From assembly GCA_002506085.1 (NCBI GenBank), contig DAWV01000005.1:74885-138884 (forward strand): 64,000 bases of DNA, read 5' to 3'. Position 1 is the first letter of the stretch; every line of letters begins with the position of its first letter. Positions 50,875 through 59,954 of the stretch are shown in pieces. The notes under the pieces were generated by a model. The model saw only the letters and a list, made by a program, of their open reading frames with translations. It had not been told where the DNA came from and searched no databases. Position numbers and translations under genes: made by a program. Origin of the DNA: Methanocorpusculaceae archaeon UBA425. GTDB taxonomy: Archaea; Halobacteriota; Methanomicrobia; Methanomicrobiales; Methanocorpusculaceae.

Positions 50875-53800
50875 ATGGTAGACATTGGCAGCCTTTTCGG
50901 GAAAAGTGACAAACATAACCAGTGGATCTCACGGGGTGAACAGGCATATGATAAGGGGCTCTATGATGATGCCGCCCAGCATTTCACAAAAGCACTCGAA
51001 CTTGAGCCAGGCACGGCAAACCTCTGGACAAGACTTGGAAACTCTCAAAGACTGAATCAGAAATATGACGCGGCTGCCAGGTCTTATGCAAAAGCAGTAG
51101 AACTCAACCCGGGTGATTTTCAGGCGTGGACATCACTTGCCCTTATCCTCGGCGATGCTGGAAAATATGAAGAGGCTATCTCTGCAATAAGTCACGTCGT
51201 TCTTACCGAAAGCGAGGCATACCTCAAAGACAGAAAATGCGAATGGCTTGAGCGTTCAGGCAAATACAAAGAAGCTGCAGAGATGTGTTCTCTGCTTCTC
51301 TCCGCCTCGCCGGGAAATAAACAATATCGGATTCGATATGCCGAACTATTAATGCGAAGCGGGGATTTTGCCAAGGCAAAAACCCTGTATGATGAATTAT
51401 CCTCAGATAGGGACCCTGGTATGATTGCCAATGCCGGGTTCTGCTGTGAAATGACAGGGGATGCAGATGGGGCACTCAAGAGGTATGCGAACCTGCCCGC
51501 GGATGATTCTCTCGGATGGTACCACCGGGCACGACTCGAAGAAAGCCTTGGAAACTTTAAGAATGCAAGTGCTGCTTATGGAATGGTCCAGCAGCACTCA
51601 ACTGCTGAAAATGTTACCATCACCGTTCGCCGGGCACTCTCCCTTTACTGGGAAGGGAATGGAATAGAAGCAGCAGTCCAGCTGGAGAAAGTCATCTCTA
51701 AAGGCTATGCAAATGCCGAACTCTGGTATATGCTTGGAACGATTTCGTTTTTGAACGGTTCCTTCGGACGTGCCGCAGAAGCATTCCTCGAATACAGTCA
51801 TTTGAACCAGGCAAACACTGCCGTTTGGTATATGAAAGGCTGTGCCGAGTATCTATCCGGAAAATATAAAGACGCACTCGACAGTTTCGGGCGGATGAAT
51901 AAATTAGGCGGGGGCAAAGCATCTCCTGCAAAGATGAAATGGTTTGAGGACGAGGATCTTGGTCTGCTTGATAGTGCATCATCTCCAAAGGAGCAGGTAA
52001 AAGTTGAAGTTGGCGTCGTACATGAGGGGCTTCTTTCGATGCAGGGGTTTGCTCTTGCTGCTCTCGGCCGGTATAATGAAGCGGACAAAACCGCAGGAGT
52101 TGTGCTCAGTCATTCACCCTCGAGACTTGATATGGAACTTCTCCACAGCAGATGTCTCGCAGGACTCGGGCGATATCAGTATGCCGCCGATGCGGCGGCA
52201 CGTGTTCTCGCGAAATCCCCGAACGATATGGCAGCTCTGGAATTGCATGCCGAATCTATGATGCTCACCGGAAAATACAAAGAGGCAGCAGGCTCATGGA
52301 ACAAACTTGTCGAACTTGCCCCGGAAAATACTCTTGCATACACCGGTCTTCTCAAAGCATGCAGTGGTACCGGAAGATATACGGAGGCAAAGGAAATTGC
52401 AGAACATCTCCTTCGCGAAGACCTCAATCCACACAATCTCACAACCACTCTGCTTGCAGGTGACGCGGCATTCTCTGCAGGTCTCTACGAAGAATCAGTA
52501 ACACACTACCAGAATGCGGCGGAAATATCCCCGAATACCCCGGCTGCATTTATTGGTCTTGGTCTGGCGTATGAAATGCTTGGAGAATATGATAACGCCG
52601 CTGAAGCATTCACTTCGGCAGATGGTGCGCTTCCAGATCAAACGGGTATTCTACTCTCACTCGGGCGGGTTGAGGCAGCATCCGGAAACGCAGAGAAAGC
52701 TGTGGAAACCTATCTCCGGATACTGAATGAGCATCCGGAGATCCCCGAAGCGGCAATCCAGGTCGCAAAACTCTGTGCAGCTCTCGGACGTAATGAAGAC
52801 GCGGCAGATGCCGTGTCTCTCGCTCTGTCTAACGGTGCCGGAGGCGTCGGTCTTCTGACTCTCGGAGGGGATATCTGCAGCTCGGTCGGACGGCTTGACC
52901 AGGCTATAGAATGTTACACTTCTGCTCTTGACGCAGATTCCGAAAATGTTCATACCCTCTACTCGCTTGGTCATGTTTACCTCCTGAAAGGTGAATACAA
53001 GCCATGCATTGAATACATGGACCGGGTTCTTTCCCTTGAACCTGACTACCCGGATGCCCTGTTCGACAAAGGAATATCATATGAGAATCTCGGCAGAATG
53101 GAAGATGCGGCAAAAGTTTTCTATCATCTAATCGAAACGGATGAGGCGAATACAAAAGCCCTGACGGAACTCGCAGACATTCTTGAGCAACAGCAGAAAT
53201 ATGATGAGGTACTCGGGGTGTATGCTCAGTATCTTAAAGCTGGCGTTCCAAATGCAGATATCATCCGAAAACTGACGTCCCTCTATCTGATGAGAGGCGC
53301 ATATGATGAAGCATTATCCGGATACGACCTTCTGCTTGAAACAAATCCGGACGATGCTGTCACCCGGCGTCTGCGGGCTGAAGCCCTCTGCCATCTAGGA
53401 CGATATGAAGAAGCGGCCGAGGCCTGCGCAGAAATTCTGACTCTTCGCCAAAACGACCAGAACATCAGATTCCTGTATGCCGGAGCGCTTCTCGGCACGG
53501 GAAAAACCGAAGAAGCACTCAGACAGTATGCCGAAATTATCCTCGAAGACCCGGGAAACACCGACGCTCTATTTTCCTATGCTGATCTGTTGTCACGTAC
53601 AGGAAAATATTCCGAAGCCGCCAGACACTTTGACAAACTTATCGCCAAGTATCCGAGAAACAGTCTTCTATATATTGAAAAAGCCCTTGCCTCAATCAAA
53701 ATCGGCGAACCTAAAGACATCCTCAATGACATGACGAGAGCAGCACAGGCTGATTCGAAAAATCCATACATTCTATCCGGACTTGGTTTCATGCAGTTGG

Positions 53801-54099
53801 TCACGGGTCATCCGGTTGAAGCATTATCCGCATTCGACCGGGCAGAATCTGCAGGATGTACAGATCCGGATGTAAAGTACTGCCGGGGACTAATCTATTT
53901 CCAGCAGAGCAGATTTGACATGGCGGAAAAAGCCGCAGATATTATTCTCAAAAACACGCCGGACCATATTCCTGCCCTGCACCTGAAAGCAAAGGCACTG
54001 GACTCCGTTGGCAGACTAAAAGAAGCTGTAGACTGCTACAATACTATCCTGAAACTCACCTACTCCAAAGATGATACGAATCAACAGGCAGATGAGTAA
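50875..54099 (+). CDS. giant TPR-repeat protein (1074 aa)
   Basis: From ATG 50875 (GAGGAGAAG upstream). The longer frame from 50770 lacks TPR features and is rejected. After residue 20 the protein is a continuous array of 34-residue TPR units, for example AYDKGLYDDAAQHFTKALEL, YDAAARSYAKAVELNPGDFQ and AKALDSVGRLKEAVDCYNTI. No signal peptide or enzyme domain is visible, so it is a cytosolic scaffold. Its stop overlaps the rlmH start by one base, suggesting coupled expression. Confidence 0.85.
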   Translation: MVDIGSLFGKSDKHNQWISRGEQAYDKGLYDDAAQHFTKALELEPGTANLWTRLGNSQRLNQKYDAAARSYAKAVELNPGDFQAWTSLALILGDAGKYEEAISAISHVVLTESEAYLKDRKCEWLERSGKYKEAAEMCSLLLSASPGNKQYRIRYAELLMRSGDFAKAKTLYDELSSDRDPGMIANAGFCCEMTGDADGALKRYANLPADDSLGWYHRARLEESLGNFKNASAAYGMVQQHSTAENVTITVRRALSLYWEGNGIEAAVQLEKVISKGYANAELWYMLGTISFLNGSFGRAAEAFLEYSHLNQANTAVWYMKGCAEYLSGKYKDALDSFGRMNKLGGGKASPAKMKWFEDEDLGLLDSASSPKEQVKVEVGVVHEGLLSMQGFALAALGRYNEADKTAGVVLSHSPSRLDMELLHSRCLAGLGRYQYAADAAARVLAKSPNDMAALELHAESMMLTGKYKEAAGSWNKLVELAPENTLAYTGLLKACSGTGRYTEAKEIAEHLLREDLNPHNLTTTLLAGDAAFSAGLYEESVTHYQNAAEISPNTPAAFIGLGLAYEMLGEYDNAAEAFTSADGALPDQTGILLSLGRVEAASGNAEKAVETYLRILNEHPEIPEAAIQVAKLCAALGRNEDAADAVSLALSNGAGGVGLLTLGGDICSSVGRLDQAIECYTSALDADSENVHTLYSLGHVYLLKGEYKPCIEYMDRVLSLEPDYPDALFDKGISYENLGRMEDAAKVFYHLIETDEANTKALTELADILEQQQKYDEVLGVYAQYLKAGVPNADIIRKLTSLYLMRGAYDEALSGYDLLLETNPDDAVTRRLRAEALCHLGRYEEAAEACAEILTLRQNDQNIRFLYAGALLGTGKTEEALRQYAEIILEDPGNTDALFSYADLLSRTGKYSEAARHFDKLIAKYPRNSLLYIEKALASIKIGEPKDILNDMTRAAQADSKNPYILSGLGFMQLVTGHPVEALSAFDRAESAGCTDPDVKYCRGLIYFQQSRFDMAEKAADIILKNTPDHIPALHLKAKALDSVGRLKEAVDCYNTILKLTYSKDDTNQQADE

Positions 54100-54575
54100 T
54101 GCAGATTCAGATTCTCTGCGTCGGAAAAATCAAGGACGCATACATATCAGCAGGTATTGCCGAGTTTGAAAAACGCCTGCGTCCTTACGCGAAAGTCTTT
54201 GTCACCGAACTCTCTGATGTGAAAATCCCGGAGAACGCTTCGGCATCTGAAGAACTCCACGTCAAGGAGAAAGAAGGAGAGGCGATTCTTTCAAACGTAA
54301 AAGAGGGATTTTTCACCATTGCCCTGGACCCGTTCGGGATGTCTCTTGCGAGCGAGGCGTTTTCCGGCATCTTCGGGGAGGCAAAACTCTCCGGGATGAA
54401 CCTATGTTTCATTATAGGGGGACCTCTCGGTCTGTCTTCTGCAGTGCTCAAATCTGCCGGAAAAAAACTGTCCTTATCTCAGATGACCTTCACCCATACT
54501 TTGTGCAGGTTAATTCTCTTTGAACAGATCTATCGCGCGTTTCGAATCATGCACGGAGAACCCTATCACAAATAA
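54099..54575 (+). CDS. rlmH: 23S rRNA pseudouridine-1915 N3-methyltransferase RlmH
   Basis: 158 residues, SPOUT methyltransferase of the YbeA/RlmH family. The N-terminus MQIQILCVGKIKD, the SAM loop FIIGGPLGLSSAVL, the SLSQMTFTH motif and the C-terminal HGEPYHK are all intact. In bacteria it methylates pseudouridine in helix 69 of assembled 70S ribosomes. It is uncommon in archaea. The start overlaps the TPR gene stop (TAATG). Confidence 0.9.
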   Translation: MQIQILCVGKIKDAYISAGIAEFEKRLRPYAKVFVTELSDVKIPENASASEELHVKEKEGEAILSNVKEGFFTIALDPFGMSLASEAFSGIFGEAKLSGMNLCFIIGGPLGLSSAVLKSAGKKLSLSQMTFTHTLCRLILFEQIYRAFRIMHGEPYHK

Positions 54576-54591
54576 GTCAGGAGACCGTGTG

Positions 54592-54607
54592 ACATGCTAT
54601 CATGCAT
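54592..54607. promoter_or_regulatory. palindromic motif upstream of purC
   Basis: ACATGCTATCATGCAT agrees at 14 of 16 positions with the motif at 34611-34626 upstream of gdhA. It lies 40-56 bases before purC, just upstream of a TATA-like TATTATAC. Confidence 0.35.
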
Positions 54608-54647
54608 AATTACTATTATACGTTGTTAATTCCAACATGTATGTACC

Positions 54648-55328
54648 ATGAAATTGGTATACACCGGCAAAACAAAAGACGTCTTCTCACTTGACAACGG
54701 GAACTATCTTCTGAAATTTAAGGATAACTGTACTGGTGCTGATGGGGTATTCGATCCAGGGATGAACACAGTTGGCCCGACAATCGAAGGTGCCGGCCGT
54801 GCGGGTCTCAGATTAACTCAGTACTTCATGGAGATTCTGAATGCAAAAGGAATCCCGACTCACTACATTAGTGCTGACATTGATAATGTAACGATGACAG
54901 TAAAACCTGCCAAGACATTTGGTAAGGGACTGGAAATCATCTGCAGATTCCGCGCAGTAGGCAGTTTCTACCGTCGTTACGGTGACTACGTGAAAGAGGC
55001 AGCACCTCTTCCGGCATTTGTCGAGACGACATTCAAAGACGATGCACGTGAAGACCCACCGGTAACCAAAGATGCACTGGAAATTCTGGGCATCATGTCC
55101 CCTCAGGATTATGAAAATCTTAAGGTTCTTACCCAGAAAATCGGGACCATCATGAAAGAGGAGCTAGCAAAGAAGAACATTGAACTCTACGATATTAAGT
55201 TCGAGTTCGGTAAAATCGGGAATCAGGTCGTTTTAATCGATGAGATTTCCGGCGGAAACATGCGTGCCTATAAAAACGGCGAGTACCTCTTACCACTGGA
55301 TCTGACAAAGATGGTTCTCGGCGAGTAA
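54648..55328 (+). CDS. purC: SAICAR synthetase
   Basis: 226 residues, ATP-grasp-like PurC family. VYTGKTKDVFSL is the nucleotide-binding start, and RAVGSFYRRYG, LIDEISGGNMRAYK and DIKFEFGKIGNQVVLIDE hold substrate and Mg2+ residues. It joins aspartate to CAIR in purine synthesis. No other pur gene is adjacent. A T run follows within 10 bases of the stop. Confidence 0.85.
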   Translation: MKLVYTGKTKDVFSLDNGNYLLKFKDNCTGADGVFDPGMNTVGPTIEGAGRAGLRLTQYFMEILNAKGIPTHYISADIDNVTMTVKPAKTFGKGLEIICRFRAVGSFYRRYGDYVKEAAPLPAFVETTFKDDAREDPPVTKDALEILGIMSPQDYENLKVLTQKIGTIMKEELAKKNIELYDIKFEFGKIGNQVVLIDEISGGNMRAYKNGEYLLPLDLTKMVLGE

Positions 55329-55334
55329 CCATTC

Positions 55335-55342
55335 TTTTTTTT
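55335..55342 (+). terminator. oligo-T terminator of purC
   Basis: Eight T directly after the purC stop and before the next TATA box. Confidence 0.45.
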
Positions 55343-55351
55343 AACAAGAGA

Positions 55352-55359
55352 TTTTTATA
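55352..55359 (+). promoter_or_regulatory. TATA box of the chagasin gene
   Basis: TTTTTATA ends 22 bases before ATG 55382, consistent with a leaderless transcript. Confidence 0.45.
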
Positions 55360-55381
55360 TCTGGATGTTCCATCATTCTTA

Positions 55382-56119
55382 ATGGGCAAATTAAGAATAA
55401 TTATTATCGGGGTGTGTTTGTTATTCGCCTGCATCTTCACGGCAGGCTGTATTTCTCAGGAGATTCCGGATGACATTGCAGATCCGGTTCTTGTGATTTC
55501 TGTTGAGAAAGAAGGAGCGGTAATCCCGGCAAATGCGTGTATACAGTATGTTCTTCCGGCAAATCCGACTACCGGTTACGGCTGGACGGTAATTGAAAGT
55601 ACCGGGCTTGTGGTAAACGAATCATATGAGGCAACACCGGTGCCGGAAGGATGGGTCGGCGGAGGAGGTTATCAGTATTATATTCTCACTGCCGAACAAC
55701 CGGGAACCTATACTTTCAAAGCAGGTTATTCACGTTCATGGGAAACGGATGTTGATCCAATATACACTATTACGCAGACCCTTGTGTTTTCCGATGCAGC
55801 AGAGAATGACCATGACGGTGAGACTATGCTTTCGGTGGTATTTAATGGAACTATCAACCCGAAAGCTGGAGAGGTGGTCAAAATTACAACCATTGGGAAC
55901 CCGACTACCGGATATTTCTGGGAGGCGGTGCCCGGGGAAGGGCTTACACTTCTTGCCGATAATTACACGATAGACAATCCGACTTTGATTGGTGGCGGCG
56001 GGATGTATGAATGGCTCGTAACTGCAAATGAAGCGGGGCAATATCAATTTGAAGCAACGAATCAGAGATTCAACCAAGACCCGGTTAATCTCTTCTTCTT
56101 TAACCTGACCTTCATCTGA
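55382..56119 (+). CDS. tandem chagasin-family protease-inhibitor lipoprotein
   Basis: 245 residues. A lipoprotein signal ends at Cys23 (CIFTAGC). Two chagasin-like (I42) domains follow. Domain 1 has NPTTGYGW (61-68), a GGGGY loop and the RSW loop. Domain 2 has NPTTGYFW, GGGGM, and QRFNQDP where the third loop should be, so its arginine-tryptophan pair is changed. Chagasins inhibit papain-like cysteine proteases. An inhibitor on the outer cell surface is inferred. Confidence 0.85.
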   Translation: MGKLRIIIIGVCLLFACIFTAGCISQEIPDDIADPVLVISVEKEGAVIPANACIQYVLPANPTTGYGWTVIESTGLVVNESYEATPVPEGWVGGGGYQYYILTAEQPGTYTFKAGYSRSWETDVDPIYTITQTLVFSDAAENDHDGETMLSVVFNGTINPKAGEVVKITTIGNPTTGYFWEAVPGEGLTLLADNYTIDNPTLIGGGGMYEWLVTANEAGQYQFEATNQRFNQDPVNLFFFNLTFI

Positions 56120-56205
56120 TTAGATAAATCAGAAATGAAAAAATAGAAGTTCATCTAATAACCTTTTTTTTATTAAAGTTGCCTTCAAACAGGCAAATAT
56201 CCGTA

Positions 56206-56231
56206 TGTACATGGAAGACATTGTGTACATG
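56206..56231. repeat. paired TGTACATG motifs
   Basis: TGTACATG occurs twice, 18 bases apart (56206-56213 and 56224-56231), in the gap between two convergent genes. Confidence 0.35.
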
Positions 56232-56313
56232 CGGTCCACGTATACCGGATGAATCTCAGAAAGAAAGAAACCTGATACAAAAATAGAGATTGTTAGAATT
56301 TCTCAATATTTTT

Positions 56314-56607
56314 TTATTCCTTCAGTGTTATGTCAAGTCCGCCATAGAGTTTGACAGTTTTGTTGAATGCCCATGCGGAAATAGCTCCGGAAACTGCACC
56401 GATTACGAATCCTACGATTGTGAAAACGATGAAATAGACAAAGATTGCTGCAATACCGATTTCAAGACCCAGAGTGAAGCCAATATCAAACTGAAGATTA
56501 AACATCTCTAAGATCCCTTTTATAATTCCAAGGATTGCCCCAAGAACTGCCATAACTCCACCTGCAACAAATGCTGCGGAAGAAACACCAATATGCTCGA
56601 TTTTCAT
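56314..56607 (-). CDS. small membrane protein (97 aa)
   Basis: Two to three hydrophobic segments (AAFVAGGVMAVLGAILGIIKG, then GLEIGIAAIFVYFIVFTIVG) with Gly-rich helix patterns. It ends with a short polar tail. It lies 14 bases after mrfA on the same strand, so it is probably the last gene of the small ORF-mrfB-mrfA unit. No family is recognised. Confidence 0.6.
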   Translation of the reverse strand: MKIEHIGVSSAAFVAGGVMAVLGAILGIIKGILEMFNLQFDIGFTLGLEIGIAAIFVYFIVFTIVGFVIGAVSGAISAWAFNKTVKLYGGLDITLKE

Positions 56608-56621
56608 AGTTTAAACCTATA

Positions 56622-58829
56622 TTAAGAATTAACATCAGAATTATTTATAGACAACGGTTTTCCGGATTCCCGTTCAAGGTATGACAGAAGGGTAAGTGTC
56701 CCGAGTTTGTCCAGAGGCTGATTGTTGTTTCCGCATTTTGGCGAGTGTATGCAGGAAGGACAGCCGTTTTCGCAGGTACATCCGGAGACTATTTCACGGG
56801 CAAAACAAACTATTTCCGGAAAAAGTTCAACAGCTTTTTCTGCAAGACCAATGCCGCCGGCAACTCCGTCATAAATGAAGATTGTCGGTGAGACAGTATC
56901 ACAATGATATGGAGTGGATACACCACCGATGTCCGATCTGTCACACAGGACATAATGCGGCATGGCGGAGATGAGAACGTGTTCTGCTCCATGAAGCGAG
57001 CCGGGTAATTTTTCGGGAGCTATGCCGCATTCTTCATCAAAGATAATCCAGCATGCTTTGGTGGTAAATTCCCGCGGAGGCAGGGTAAGTTCGTTCGCTG
57101 CAATAATCTGGTCATACTCGATTACCGAGTAACCCAGGATTTGTGAGGAAACAGTAACTTCCCCATAATTTACCAGGAGATTGTTGTGCCGGGTGGTTTT
57201 TTCTCTGGAGTTGATGGTGATTTCCGTTGTTGAAATAGGGCGGGTCTGGTAGGTATCGGATGATTTTACCACCCTGATGATGTTGTGTTCCGGGTCGGTC
57301 TTTTCCACGCGATACCGTTCACCCTGATGAAAGATAATTGCGCCCGGATATGCTTCCAGGTATGCCTGACTTTCATCCATTGTCTCGAGAGTGGTTCTTC
57401 CAAAGATGACCGACCAGGTCTTTCCATTAATACCAAAGAACGGTGTGGTCTGCGTTGGATTTTCCACTCCGCAGTAGACAAATCCTTTAGATGTGCTTGC
57501 AACGAGATGCTTATTTTTCAGGTCGGAAATAATTTCTGTGGCAATATCTCCAAAATATTTTCTGTCGCGTTCCGGCTTATAGGGTAGTTCTGCAGCCGCA
57601 CACAGGAGATGGGAGGAGAGGATGTAGGGGTTTTCGGTTCCGAGAATTGCCTGTTCGCGTGGTGCGTTAAAAAATGCCTCCGGATTTCTGGCATAAAACT
57701 GATCAATCGGGTTTTGTCCGGCAACAAAGGTGATGACGGCATCCCGCCCGTTTCGTCCTGCACGTCCTGCCTGCTGGAGAACAGAAATCATGGAACCCGG
57801 AAATCCGCTGATGACAACGGAGTCCAGACCACCCACATCAATACCTACTTCCAGAGCATTGGTACTGAAAACTCCTGCCATGTTTCCTGTTTTGAGCGCG
57901 GATTCAATCTCTTTCCGCTCACCCGGGCGATATCCTCCCCGGTATGATGCAATTTTTCCGAGGGTTTTCTCCTCACGGCACCGGATAGCGGTTATCTCAG
58001 CAGCGTTTCGCGAACGGGTGAAACAAAGGGTCTGCATGCCGGCATTTATCTGCGAACGGACTAATTCGGCCGCTGCCGAGATACTGCTCTTATTTTCGGG
58101 AGCATAAATCCGGAAGGTTCGTTTTGCCCGGGGTGAGCCGTCATTACTGATTTCTACAGAGGGCATTCCAGTCAGTGTTTCTGCAAACGATCCGGCATCT
58201 CCAAGAGTTGCCGAAGAGAGAATGAACTGTGGTTCCGCATCATAGAAGTTGCAGACACGCCGCAGCCTCCGAAGAAGGAGGGCTGTGTTGGAGCCAAAGA
58301 CACCACGATACCGGTGTGCCTCGTCAATGACGATAACCGACAGATTTGCCCAGAAATCACCCCATTTCGCCCTCCATGCAAGAATTTGATGAAGTTCATA
58401 CATGTTCGTGAGGATGATTCGGGAATTCGCACGAATCTTTGGACGGAGTTCCTGTTGTGTATCCCCGTCATAGATTGCCGGCTTTGTCCTTGCATGAAGA
58501 GCGGAATCGATTTCTGTGAAGAAAATCAGCTGGTCACGTGTGAGGGCTTTTGTCGGATAAATGAATAATGCCGTCGCATTGGGAATCTGCATAAGCTTCT
58601 CCATGACCGGAAGAGAATAGGCAAGAGTTTTCCCGGAAGCTGTCGGTGTTGTTATAATTACATTCTTCCCGCGTGATACCAGATCAAATGCCTTTGCCTG
58701 ATGCGTATAGAGACGAATATTTTTTCCTGCAAGATAATCTGATATTTTTGTGGAGAGCGGGCACACCGGCATACAGTATTCCGGAATTCGTGCCTCTTCA
58801 CATTTTACGTACATATTCTTTTCATCCAT
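56622..58829 (-). CDS. mrfA: MrfA/YprA-type DEAD-box helicase with DUF1998 zinc module
   Basis: 735 residues from ATG 58829, which overlaps the mrfB stop by 8 bases. Helicase motifs are TPTASGKT (I), DEAHRYRG (II), SSATLGD (III) and QQAGRAGRNGRD (VI). The C-terminal Cys4 cluster (CTCENGCPSC, then SPKC) belongs to the DUF1998 module. Bacillus MrfA works with MrfB in repair of mitomycin C damage. It is related to Hrq1. The longer frame from 58886 would run through mrfB and is rejected. Confidence 0.85.
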   Translation of the reverse strand: MDEKNMYVKCEEARIPEYCMPVCPLSTKISDYLAGKNIRLYTHQAKAFDLVSRGKNVIITTPTASGKTLAYSLPVMEKLMQIPNATALFIYPTKALTRDQLIFFTEIDSALHARTKPAIYDGDTQQELRPKIRANSRIILTNMYELHQILAWRAKWGDFWANLSVIVIDEAHRYRGVFGSNTALLLRRLRRVCNFYDAEPQFILSSATLGDAGSFAETLTGMPSVEISNDGSPRAKRTFRIYAPENKSSISAAAELVRSQINAGMQTLCFTRSRNAAEITAIRCREEKTLGKIASYRGGYRPGERKEIESALKTGNMAGVFSTNALEVGIDVGGLDSVVISGFPGSMISVLQQAGRAGRNGRDAVITFVAGQNPIDQFYARNPEAFFNAPREQAILGTENPYILSSHLLCAAAELPYKPERDRKYFGDIATEIISDLKNKHLVASTSKGFVYCGVENPTQTTPFFGINGKTWSVIFGRTTLETMDESQAYLEAYPGAIIFHQGERYRVEKTDPEHNIIRVVKSSDTYQTRPISTTEITINSREKTTRHNNLLVNYGEVTVSSQILGYSVIEYDQIIAANELTLPPREFTTKACWIIFDEECGIAPEKLPGSLHGAEHVLISAMPHYVLCDRSDIGGVSTPYHCDTVSPTIFIYDGVAGGIGLAEKAVELFPEIVCFAREIVSGCTCENGCPSCIHSPKCGNNNQPLDKLGTLTLLSYLERESGKPLSINNSDVNS

Positions 58830-59766
58830 ATACTGCCTCACATTCGGTCCGGAGAAGCAAAGCGAGATTTGCCACGTCCAGTTCATTATGTTTTACAATT
58901 GGGTCAAGAACCCTGAAGTTTCTTGTGCGGAGATAATTCTGATAATAGGCAGGAACCAGATAACCCGGCAGATCGTCCTCTCTTGGAATCTGAAGAACCT
59001 GCGTTTCAATCGTCCCAAGACAGCAGTTTGAAACACGGGCCCCGTAGAGTCTTCTTGTGGGATACAGAAGATCAAAATGCAGCGCGGGTATCACCATTTT
59101 TTCCCCGTAATAGGCGAGCCTGTTATTCAGATACGGAATATCAAACCCTTTTCCATTGTAGGTGACAACATGGGCATGTTTTTTGAAAATCTGTCCGGTC
59201 AGATAAAGTGCCGCAGGTTCTTCTTCAATATCACGAAGGAGATACTGGGTAACTTTCAGTTCATTTCCCTTCCAGACACCACACCCGAAAAGGATAATCG
59301 GCGACTGAAACATGCCAAGTGTCTCAATATCGAAATACAGAAGTTCTTCCTTTGGAAGAGCATGGGAAAAACCCAGAAGAAGAGGGTCATTTCCTCTGTG
59401 TGCATCCTGAAAGACCCGGATTATCTCCCCGGGAGTTCCGTTTCCGATAACATCCGCAATTTCCTCTGCCGGTTCACGCCGGCATGTATGTTTCAAATCG
59501 GTAAGATTCGTCAGACCTTTTCTTTGATACTCATACGCACGTTTTGGACCGATACCCGGTACAAGTGTCAGTTCACGCATACATCGCTCACGGATTACCT
59601 CTTCAGAAATGAAGAAATCAGAGTATGAATGGGTGGTTTCTTTTCCAAGACACATACCATCCGGTGTATCTATTTCAACTGCGCCGGATATACCAGTGGA
59701 ATTCTGACTCCGCATTTCTGTTTTCAGATTAACTGCGGGAGTGAAGGCATGTTCGAGAATCTGCAT
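58822..59766 (-). CDS. mrfB: MrfB/YprB-type DEDD exonuclease
   Basis: 314 residues. A helix-hairpin-helix (LTLVPGIGPKRAYEYQRKGL) is near residue 70. An RNase H-like DEDD exonuclease follows, with DIETLG (D, E), YNGKGFDIPYL (D) and the final KHNELDVANL (H and D). In Bacillus, YprB/MrfB is the exonuclease partner of the MrfA helicase. Here the two overlap in one operon, which supports the pairing. Confidence 0.85.
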   Translation of the reverse strand: MQILEHAFTPAVNLKTEMRSQNSTGISGAVEIDTPDGMCLGKETTHSYSDFFISEEVIRERCMRELTLVPGIGPKRAYEYQRKGLTNLTDLKHTCRREPAEEIADVIGNGTPGEIIRVFQDAHRGNDPLLLGFSHALPKEELLYFDIETLGMFQSPIILFGCGVWKGNELKVTQYLLRDIEEEPAALYLTGQIFKKHAHVVTYNGKGFDIPYLNNRLAYYGEKMVIPALHFDLLYPTRRLYGARVSNCCLGTIETQVLQIPREDDLPGYLVPAYYQNYLRTRNFRVLDPIVKHNELDVANLALLLRTECEAVYG

Positions 59767-59772
59767 AAAGGA

Positions 59773-59925
59773 TTAGCAGATAATGTAATTCGGATCTTTT
59801 TCTGAAAGGGTACCATCATTGGTAACTGATGCATACCAGCAGAGCTTGTGAAGCTGGTTTTTTCTCTGAACAACAGTGTATCCTGCTGCACGCTTTGCGA
59901 TTGAGTTTAAGGCAACGCTTGTCAT
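59773..59925 (-). CDS. small protein (50 aa) leading the mrfB-mrfA operon
   Basis: ATG 59925 to TAA 59773, six bases before mrfB. The sequence starts MTSVALNSIAKRAAGYTVVQ and has a basic/aromatic middle (RKNQLHKLCWYASV) and an acidic end. A TATA box at 59947-59954 places the transcript start at about the ATG, so the mRNA would be leaderless. No family is recognised. The promoter position and tight spacing argue that it is real. Confidence 0.6.
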   Translation of the reverse strand: MTSVALNSIAKRAAGYTVVQRKNQLHKLCWYASVTNDGTLSEKDPNYIIC

Positions 59926-59946
59926 AAACTAAAATTAACCTGAGAG

Positions 59947-59954
59947 AATATATA
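59947..59954 (-). promoter_or_regulatory. TATA box of the small ORF-mrfB-mrfA operon
   Basis: TATATATT on the minus strand, 22-29 bases before ATG 59925. Confidence 0.5.
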
